This document shows, one piece after another, positions 33,601 through 42,517 of a stretch of DNA of 64,000 nucleotides. The stretch lies in NCBI GenBank assembly GCA_019671135.1, contig JAHRHY010000008.1, positions 1,550,001-1,614,000 of the forward strand, given 5' to 3'. The notes under the pieces are model-generated. The model saw only the letters and a list, made by a program, of their open reading frames with translations. It did not search any database and was not told where the DNA came from. Positions within the stretch are counted from its first letter, which is position 1. Each line of letters starts with the position of its first letter. The stretch comes from Linnemannia hyalina. Taxonomy: Eukaryota > Mortierellomycota > Mortierellomycetes > Mortierellales > Mortierellaceae. Both the position numbers and the translations under genes were made by a program.

Positions 33601-35755
33601 AAAGGTTCCGTTGGTGACCTCAAAGGCGATCTCCGAGGCAGTGACATCTGGGTTCTTGATAACGTTGGTCTCATCAATCTCTTCCGAGTTCAGGAAATCA
33701 CGGAGACGAACATAAGCGACCTTGCCGGTGACGATGGCAGACATGGAGTTGCTGAGCTGACCGAGAGGGCTCTGGAGCATGTTGATCAAAGTAATAGCAG
33801 TGAAGATGCGGCGTGAGTCTAGAGGTGCGTCAGCGGGCGCAATGACTCCATAGACGGCGAGGGTGACGAAAATAACAAATGGCGTGATCATGTTCATGAT
33901 GGTAGCCAAGACAGTAACCCAGGAGTAGAATCGACGGTAGTACACGAGCTGCTCATCACGGGCATCAGAGATCTTCTTGATAAAATACTCTTCCCACCCA
34001 TACAACTTGACCGACTTGATAGCTCCGACCAGCTCGTTGATGATTTTCATGCGTCTGTCCGAGGCCTTCATGCTGGCTTTGTTGTTCTTGCCCAGGAAGG
34101 GGGAGATGAGACCTCCGAGGAAAAACATGACAGCGACGACACCAATACTGGCGAAAATGGTGTAGCGGACCTCTTTGTAGAGCAAGACGATCGTTATAAT
34201 CATCTCGACCACGGCCGACCAGAGGAGGTGGATGATGTCAAAGAAGGCCACGACCTTGTCAACATCGGTGGACATGTGGTTGACGATCGAGCCCATACCC
34301 TCCTGTTTGTTGGTGGAGCTGAGGCGGAGGGACTTGCGGTAGACGAGGGTGACAAAGACGCTGCGAGCCTTGAGTCCTGCGTTGTAGTTGATGAACTGGA
34401 ACTGTCCGTCAAAGAGAGAGGAGAGGATCGAGGCGGCGACGACGGCAATCACGTATCCAAACCCCTTCCACGGTGTCTGAGGCTCGGCATTCTTCATGCC
34501 GGCTTCATTGTAACTGGCAACAAAGCCGACCAGTTGGGAGAAAAGAATGGGTCGAATGTAGTAGAAGCAGATGTAGAAGACACGAGGGATAGCTGCCGAC
34601 ATGAAAGTGTATCCGACGGTGTGGAAGATGGTTCCTGCAAGGCTGATCTTGGGTGTGAGTCGTCTCGCTGCCGTATCATCGCCAGCTTCCTTGGCCTTCT
34701 TGATAGCTGCTCCTGTCTGCGCCTTCTCGATCGCGATAGCCTCTTCAGCATCCAGCTTAGCCTTGGTAGTGAGGTAGAGAGGGTAACTGAGGAGTTTTGG
34801 GTTGATATTGTAAAGATCGTCCATCTTGAGAGTACGAGTCTTGCCGAGGCGGAGAAGAGGGAGCAGCCAGAAGAAAGTCACACGCTTAAAATAATTGGTG
34901 TGTGGTTCGGGCGAAGGGTTGGACTGAGCAGGGCGATTGGTGTTGGGTCGAGTCAGAGACTTGTAGTTGGGTTTAGGGATGTTCTCGAAGATAAACACCA
35001 AGAGGGCGAGGATAGTGAAGACGAGCTTCAGGATTGGCAGTAGGGAAGAGAGACCCTCGGGGGTGGCCTGGATCCACGACCGGGTGGGGAAGATAGATAT
35101 CAAGGCGGAGAAGAGCCAGAAAACAAGGAGGGAGGAGGCAGGGTTGGCCATGTTGAAGTGCTCGAACCAATGCAACAGTCCAGCTGCAGCCTATAGATAG
35201 TGGATGTAGATAGACGGATGGGAAGATGGTCATGGTTAGTTCATATGCCACAGACAATTGGATGTAATGCTATTGTGAAATTGAGGACATTGTACTGACG
35301 AATGGAGAGAAAAAGGAGAGATATACGTACTAAGCCAACCAAGTAGATAACTGTGCTCAGAATACTGGAGCTGCCATAGAGGTCGCTGTTGGAGATAACC
35401 TTGATGAGGACTCCCAATTGAACAACGAACGCAGCGAGCACTGCCACCACCTTGAAGAGAAAGACGGGGGTTGCCTTGACACCTTCGAGACGACCCTTAC
35501 CGACAACTGTTAACAGGCGAGGGGAGATAAATATCATCAGGAGCACGTTTGGGATCAGCGTTACCACACTAGCCAGAGAGTGTTACGAGAAAAGTTGGGT
35601 TGATCGTTAGAACGCGAACATTGTTGTTTGTTTTTTTCGTGTTCAATCACAATCCAGTGAAAACAAAAGTACCTGTTTTGGAAACACAATGTGAAATCCA
35701 TCGCGCGGCTGCTACTGAAGACAGCCCAGCCCTCTACATCACAAAAGGATGACAT
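30640..35755 (-). CDS. ABCC/MRP-type transporter, copy 2, 1586 aa
   Basis: Four exons (minus strand) with the same architecture as copy 1: 35755-35673, 35568-35331, 35190-33043 and 32931-30640 (1587 codons with stop). The first two exons have identical lengths in both genes (83 and 238 nt). TMD0-TMD1-NBD1-TMD2-NBD2 are all intact: NBD1 GRVGEGKSS, LSGGQKQR (about residue 827) and ILDDPLSAVD; NBD2 GRTGAGKSS (about 1378), MSLGQRQ, LDEATAAID and TIAHR. The regions that differ most from copy 1 are the acidic linker after NBD1 and loops of TMD2, where substrate range could differ. It is the middle member of a tandem array with copy 1 downstream and a deleted relic upstream. A full-length conjugate/drug exporter is expected; the substrate is unknown. 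Confidence 0.93.
32695..33696. repeat. Near-identical block shared with 25048-26049 (paralogue copy 2 side)
   Basis: Partner of the block in copy 1. It includes the last intron at 32932-33042, which is identical in both genes. Confidence 0.85.
34235..34455. repeat. Partner of the 221-bp identical block at 26588-26808
   Basis: Same exon-3 position in copy 2. The identity ends with a C/T difference at 34456. Confidence 0.85.
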
Positions 35756-35942
35756 GGTTGATTCTTTCTGTATTGCGTCGGACTACCGAATGTCAGTATC
35801 ACACAACAATGAAAAGAGAGGAGCCAACACTGAAGAAAAGTATGATGTGGTAAAACGAAGTAGAGGGACGTAGAGAGAAGGAGCGAGAGAGGAGGAGGCT
35901 AGCACACCGGACAATAAAAAGAGACATATGGTGAGGCGCATC

Positions 35943-36008
35943 TTTTATACATTTCCATTTCTCTGTCTCACAACAGCCAGCGCCCAATTGTGCACTCGAA
36001 CCCAAATT
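35943..36008 (-). promoter_or_regulatory. Copy-2 ABCC promoter: TATA element plus conserved upstream motif
   Basis: On the minus strand TATAAAAG lies about 190 nt before the ATG (+ 35942-35949). GTGCACTCGAACCCAAATT (+ 35990-36008) matches the copy-1 motif at 18 of 19 positions. Spacing to the TATA differs from copy 1, where about 140 nt separate them. Confidence 0.5.
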
Positions 36009-37451
36009 AAGGAGACAATTCGTTTTTTTTTCCAGGTGGCACAATGGCAAAATGGTCAGTCGAATCAATCAAACATGCACACCCAAACCCAGCAGACACA
36101 CTCACATCCCTTCTCATCTGCCAAGACTGGCTCATTTATAGTGCCAAGAGGCACTTACCCGCAGTTACTGCGGGGTTATACACCATCCGACGCCGCCCAT
36201 GGATATGAATTGTTCTTTTCGGTTTTCATATCGCCTGCATGTTTGATGGCATTCTTCTCGCACATCATAGTCAAATTCACAGACTATAAGGAGAAGCACA
36301 TCATTTCTTGCTCACGGAAGAAGAATACCGAGATTCAGACTGCGCCAATGGTTGTTGCCTGTTCATGAAGATTTCCTCTTCCAATTGACGTCGTCACTAT
36401 GCTGACCCCCTTGTAATACAGCCCACCAAACCGTGCTCAAACAAAAAGAGATGTCGGCTTTGCCTGGAATACCCAAAAGAAAAATAAAACTCGAAGAAAT
36501 TAACTTCTGTTTGAAGAATCGTTGTCTTTACTTGCGTTAGTTCCTGAAGAGCTGTGTCTTTGATCCTGCATACCAGCAACTCTCACTGCCACAGGCTCTT
36601 GACGTTATGTATCGTCCCTTTCGGAATTGTTGTAGGTGACCATCCATGGTGTCTCATATTTCGCAGTGTTTTTCTTTCTACGAATTCTCCTTTTTTCTCA
36701 GCGTGATATGTTGAATGTAAAGAACACTACGGGTTTCATTTCATAACAATCGACCTCCACACATTCATGTCATCATATTTTCTTGCAGGACGTCAAGTGA
36801 AAAAAAAACTCAGTGCTTGCTCTTTTTAGGCGCCAACCTCTCACTCCGCGGACTGAGCAGGGTAGAGCTTTATCATCAGAACACTCCTTTTCGCCTCTGT
36901 TTTCATTCTTTTGCGCCCTTCTTCCTCCATTCGGCAACACATCCGCTTTTTTCGAGACTGGTCAGTCATATTAGTCCTTCCCTCTCTCTCCTCTTCCCTA
37001 GCAAAACAAGGTTTCCTTTTTTTTGTAAGACCGCAGAAATGCCAAGAAACTTTATTTCTCTTCGTGCACATGGTGTGACCATTCTTTTCGTCTCAAAATC
37101 GAAAAAAAAAAGCTAAGAGGGAAGGAGGAGAAGGAGAGAACAAAGGACCCTTTATTCGTGTGGCTGTTAATCGAGCCGTCTGGTCTTCCCCTTTTTTGTT
37201 CTCATTAACATAACTGTAGTGTTCGCCCTGCGTAACCGCCAAGTTTCTCTGCGTCCATTTTACACCCAGAACAAACAAAAATATTTCCAGCCACTGATGG
37301 ATTGAACTGGAGAACGAAGGCCCGCAAACATTGATCAGTGACCGGCAATGTGAAACTAAGTTGGTACCTGAAATGGAGGCGCCTCGGTCTCTTTTTTTTT
37401 TGTCTTGATCAAAAGAATTCATGGTTCAGGGAACCTGAACCCCGTCCGTCC

Positions 37452-37480
37452 TTTTTTTTTTTTTTTTTGGGGGGGGGGGG
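37452..37480. repeat. T17G12 homopolymer junction
   Basis: Seventeen T directly followed by twelve G, just downstream of the ABCC relic stop. Confidence 0.9.
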
Positions 37481-37585
37481 TTGATCTGCTGACAATTTTA
37501 TTCCATTACTATGTTACAAAAGCCGAAGCGATGCTGGGATGTGTTACGGATAAAAAGAATGGTATGTACAAGGATATGGCTACAA

Positions 37586-38397
37586 TTAAGCGTTTCCGCT
37601 CTGAGAAACAAGGCGATAAAAATGCCCGTCCTTCTTCTGCAGTAGAGCAGAGGGTGAATCAAACTCGGCGACGCGCCCATGTTCGAGGACTAAGATCTTG
37701 TCAGTGCCCATGATCGTGTTGATGCGATGGGTGATCGTGAGGACGGTGCAGTTCTGGAACTCTCTCCTCGAAGCGTGTTGGGTGGCGTTGTCGGTCTCGA
37801 CATCAATGGCGGCGGTGGTTTCGTCTAGACAGAGAACACGGGTGTTTTTGGCCAGCATCGTGCGTGCAAGGGACATGAATTGGCGATGACTCAGGGACTT
37901 GTTCTCGCCGCCGTTATCGATCACGGTTGAGAGGCTTTCGGAGAGGATGGTGATGTATGATTACGATTATGATTATGATTTTGAGGGATGCGAATTCGAG
38001 GGCAGACTAGATCTCAGCGTGGGTGTACTTCCCAAAGGGGTCGAGGTTCAGACGGATTGCATCGTCGAAGAGGAACGGTTCTTGAGGAATGATGGTGAGG
38101 CGGGAGTGGAGTCCATGCAGACCGAGGGTTGAAATTTTGATGCCGTCGATGAAGATGGAACCTTGAGCAGCCTCGAGAGTCCTGAGTAATATGTCTTTGT
38201 TTGATAACAACGATCCGATCGACCTCTTTGAGATGATTGACGCCGTTGGTGAAGAGGATACAAGTCTTGTCGGCAGGGATAGTGGTGGGGGCGTGTTTGA
38301 AGATGTGGCGGTCGTCGAGGATGTACACGTCTGCGTTGGTGTAGACTGCACGGGCGATTGAGATGCGCTGCTTCTGACCACCCGACAATTTGATATC
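37586..38397 (-). pseudogene. Internally deleted third ABCC relic
   Basis: Starts after a TAATAG acceptor at the same point as the last exon of the two complete copies (IKLSGGQKQRISIARAVYTN). It keeps the NBD1 signature and part of Walker B, loses part of the D-loop region (ILDDRHIFKH), and then jumps from the NBD1 tail (HLKEVDRIVVIKQ) directly to NBD2 (TLEAAQGSIFIDG) with a frame change. All of TMD2 and the NBD2 Walker A are therefore missing. An insertion with a repeated TGATTA unit and a stop near 37990 interrupt it. The rest of NBD2 follows with changed motifs: SLSHRQF instead of MSLGQRQ and LDETTA instead of LDEATA. It ends in the same SQSGNA as copy 2. It cannot encode a transporter. 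No upstream exons were found. Confidence 0.85.
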
Positions 38398-39256
38398 CTA
38401 TTACACAGGCGGATCAAATTATTACAGTTAGAAGTTGTTGCAGATATCAAAAATGCACATTCAGCATGAGGATTAGGTATTGTTGGTGTATCTTTGCACC
38501 CCGCCATAGAAGTACTGTCATGGAACCTTAATTTTTTTCTTCGTCTTCTTCTTTTGACGATTGTGCCTGGTGTACCCATTCTTCTCATCTAAAATCCAAA
38601 GGCAACCAGAGGGAAGGAGGGAGAGGGAAGGCCAACAGCAATTATTGTGTGGTTGACTGGCCGCCTCAATCACTCGCTCAATGGATACCGACGAGTGGGA
38701 ATAAAAATAGGTCCCTGCTTCCACTTTCATCCCTTTCATCATCGTGACCATTTTCGATTTCGTGGCGCGTATCGTTATTGATACGCATCATCACGCGACT
38801 AAGACATTGAGGACACTAGCTACTGGCAGCTCAAATCTTTGCTGCGATATAAATTTTTTCTAAAAAACCTGGCCCTTCACCCGGCGCCTCTCGTTATATC
38901 ATCATCTATCTGTCGACATCCTGGTTTTTTTTTTGACCATGCTTGACCCTATTACTTTTTTCTTGTTTGCACTTTTTTTATTTTTCTTCTTCCCATATCT
39001 CGCTTTACTTTCTCTCTCCCCACTTTACTGTCCCCACACCTCTCAGGTTTTCCCACTCCTTCTATCCCCTCATCGTCATTTCTTGTACATATCCCTTTGT
39101 AAATACTCACCTCATCCTTCTCGTCGCCATCCACATAACCAATTCTTTCTCCACACGGCGATAAAAACGCCGTTAATACCAAACCAATACTACAACACAT
39201 CGCACACACAACCCCTGTTACACACAATCGCATCAAGTCACTAAAAGTCGCCCATA
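38398..39256. other. Promoter region of the repeat/coiled-coil protein gene
   Basis: 860 bp with an AT-rich GATATAAATTTT element near 38848, then CT-rich sequence (38940-39130) leading to the ATG at 39257. No gene is supported. Confidence 0.5.
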
Positions 39257-42237
39257 ATGAAGCTCCTCGTCACATCTATCGGTATGTCGCTTGATCCCAT
39301 ATTGTCGTTTTCGCATGCACTAACGAAAACAATGTATAATGCAACTTTAATTTTTTACCCTACTTGACAACCGCGGCGGTGGCATTGGTCATGGCCACAA
39401 AGACACAAAAGGTTCAAGCCCGCGACTCCTGGTTCGGACGCAAAAACAACCACGCCGCCGCCGCCAATGCCGGCATCAAGGTTGACAATGCCTTGCATCA
39501 AGACATGCTTCAAGCCGCCCAACCCAAGGTCTCCAAAGCTTATCCAGTCTACACCTCTTCGATCGGTCATGGTACTTATCCTTTCTTGACCCGACCCCAG
39601 ACGGCGGCGTCGGCTGCTGAAACGAGTGCACCTCCTGCGTCGGGACCCCATGACCCCTTGGCGACGATGGTTCAGCCTGTTCAGACGGCGGGTGAGCCTC
39701 AGTTCAGGTATGGGGTTGTGATGGATGATAACCGTCATCGCCCTATGAAAAGTAATAAGCGAGCTCAGGAAAATGAGACCGAGCGTGTGACTGAGAAGGC
39801 TGAAGTGGAGGATGAGGGCGATGAAGAAGAAGATGATGAAGAGGACGACGATGATGATGATGACAATGATGAGGATGAGGATGAGGATCAAGAGGCAGAG
39901 GCAGAGGGAGATGGCAAATTCCATATCCTTCCAATTCTGAAAAAGTTTCGGCGTGCGTTGCAGGCCGGCGAGGACTACGAGGACTACGACGGCCACGAGG
40001 ACGACGAGTACGAGAATGAGTTTGTGGACAAGCCCGAGACCAAATACGCCTACCGCCAACCCTCACTCGATTATGACGGCGAGTTCGTGGACGATATCGC
40101 CAGTACCAGCGCTACCCCCGGCAGTCCTCATCGAAAGAAGAAGCACCCCGAGGAAAGAGACGAGATGGGTCCAGTTCGTCCCGAGAGTCACCTGAATCGC
40201 GCCTTGCACCATATCCTTCACAAGACTAGCCCCACTGATGAGATTGTTGTCGAGAAGCGATCGATACCAGTTGAGGAGAATGCAGAGAAGCACCAACATA
40301 CCGCCGCCCAGGAGACACTTCTTCACCAGGCTGAGCAAGTTTTCTACGACACTCAAGGGACTGCCGACCGTCTCAACGTCCAGGCCGCCCGTGCTGCCAA
40401 GGAGACTATCGATTACGGCTTGAACCATCCAGATATCAACATCAACAACAAGAAGCGCGGCTGGTTCGACTTCGGTAATAGGAGTAACATGCAGGATAGG
40501 CGGTCGATCGTCAAGGATGCTGCGGACAAGATTCACAATGCCAAGGAAGCCGTATATCATGCCGTTTCTTCTGCCTCGCAATCCGTCCATGATTCTCAAG
40601 AGGCCGCCCACGACGCTGCTGCTCGATCCCTCCATGATTCCCAAGTAAGAATGCTCCCTTGTTACAAGGGTCCTCAACCAATGCACATAGCGATCGGAGG
40701 TCAAAATTTGACCAACTGATTTGTTCCTTCGTCTTCGCCAACACTCATATTCTTACCCATTTAGGACGCTGCATACAAGGCTGCTGCCTCGGCATCCAAG
40801 GCCTTCCACGACAAGCAGGACACAGCCTACAACGCTGCCGCAAAGTCTATCCACGACTCTGAAGATGCTGTCCTCAATGCCGCCCACGTCGCTCAAGATT
40901 CGATCCATGACACCCAACACGCCGCCTACAAGGCCGCCTCGGCCGCCCAGAAATCTGAGATGCAAAATCTTGAGAACCTGCAGAGCACCAAGGATGGCGT
41001 TCTGAAGAGTATTGTGCATGCCAAGGATGAGGCCTGGAAGTCGTCGTCGTCTCATATCCCTGAAGTCATCGGATCCACTTTATTGGATGCCAAACTTGCT
41101 GTTCAGTCGACACTTGACCGCCGTGCCCAAGATGCGAAGCGGAACTTGGAGGAGCTCACCGCTGAGGCCCAACAGGCTGCCATCGAGGCTGAAAGGGTTG
41201 CAGAGGAGGCCCACAAGCTTGCGGGGAAGAAGGCCACCGAGGCCCAGAAGCTGTTCGAGAAGTCGTCCAAGCAGGCCGAGGAGAGTGTCTACAAGCAGAC
41301 CGAGGAGGCCCACAAGGCTGCAGAGCGCAAGCAGCACGAACTCGAAATCTCTGCCAAGGAGGCCACCAAACTTACCGAGAAGCTCCGTGCTGAGGCTGAT
41401 GCTCAACTAGCCGCCGCAAAGCTCGAGGTCAAGAAGCGTGAGGCTGAGATCGATGCTGCTGCAAAGAAGCGCCAGGCCGAGATTGAGGAGGCTACCCGAG
41501 TTGCTGCTCAGAAGGTTGAGGAAGTCCACGCCGCCAGGGCCTTGAAGGAGCGGCTGTTGAAGGAGGAAGCCGATCGTGAGGCCGAGGAGAAGGCAAAACT
41601 CGCCCGCCAAGCCGCCGAGAAGAAGGAACAGGCCAAAGTCGAAGCCCAACGCCTCGCCGCCCAGAAGGCCGCCGCCGCAAAGATCGAGGCTCAACAAAAG
41701 AAGGACGCCGAGGCCCAAGCCGCCTTGGAAAAGAAGCACGCTGCCCTTCGAGAAGCCGAGTTCCAGAAACAAGCCATCAAGATCGCCAATGCAGAAGCCG
41801 CAGCCAAGAAGAAACGCGATTACGAGGCATCGTTGATCGAAAAGGAGATCTTGGCCAAGAAGCTCGCCCTTCAAGCCAAGCTCGACAAGGAGGCCAAAGC
41901 TCACCAGGCCCGCATCGATGCTGAGAACAAGAAGCACCAGGTCGCTGTCAAGTTGGCCGAGGCCAAGATCGCCGCAGAGGAGAAGGTCGCCAAGGCTAAA
42001 CTCGCGGCAGCCGAGAAGGCAGCCGAGGCCCAGGCCAAGAAGCAACGCGAGGCTGACAAGAAGGCTGCCGCGGCTGCGGCAAAGAGGGAGGCAGCCGAGG
42101 CCAAGAAGCGACAGCAAGAGTTGTCGAAACGCGAGGCTGAGCTAGCAAAGGCTACCAAGGCCAAGGCAGAGGCTGAGCGGTTGGCGCATGATGCTGTCCT
42201 GAAGTCTAAGCTTGCCGAGCATGCGGCCAAAGTTTAA
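39257..42237 (+). CDS. Large Ala/Lys/Glu-rich repeat and coiled-coil protein, probably secreted (about 900+ aa)
   Basis: Proposed exons: 39257-39281 (MKLLVTSI), about 39362-40644, and 40765-42237 (the second intron is canonical). Read together, the start gives a signal peptide with a hydrophobic core (LTTAAVALVMATKTQKVQA) and cleavage before RDSWFGRKNN. No AG acceptor supports that first junction, however. Alternatives are an in-frame canonical acceptor at 39417, or starting at the ATG at 39391. The next part is disordered, with a 30-residue run of Glu/Asp (39800-39905). About 40500-40960 encodes at least five degenerate 15-18-residue repeats of the type DAAYKAAASASKAFHD, LEA-like amphipathic helices. 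From about 41100 to the end it is one long Ala/Lys/Glu coiled coil. No enzymatic domain. A structural or stress-protective role is a guess. Confidence 0.7.
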
Positions 42238-42517
42238 GTCTTTGTCTTATTTTTATAAAGTCAAACTGATATTTTTATGCATCGCTACCTTTTCGTTTTA
42301 CCTTCGGTATTTGGGACCAAAGGCATTAAGGAAAAAAAAAGGTTTCCATTCAACATAAAACGCTTTGATCCCACGTATCATCCAGCCATACGAACATGGC
42401 CAACTAAAAAATGCAGATGGCGATGTAACGTATATGTGAATCAAGAGGGGAAGTCCTATTGAGGGCGTTATATTTATTATATAAGTATATATTTTTTCAA
42501 CTACAAAACCTCCATGT
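42238..42517. other. Convergent 3' ends (280 bp)
   Basis: AT-rich spacer between the coiled-coil gene and the TEA-domain gene. It likely holds both polyadenylation signals. Confidence 0.5.

Larger units (their letters stand above)
35756..37585. other. Intergenic upstream of ABCC copy 2
   Basis: 1.8 kb holding the copy-2 promoter and a T17G12 tract. No gene is supported. Confidence 0.55.

Noticed and set aside
39355..42117. Minus-strand ORFs of 213-236 codons opposite the coiled-coil gene
   Set aside because: Composition is the complement of Ala/Lys/Glu and Asp/Glu repeats (runs of Leu/Gly/Val/Ile). Antisense artefacts of a repetitive exon.
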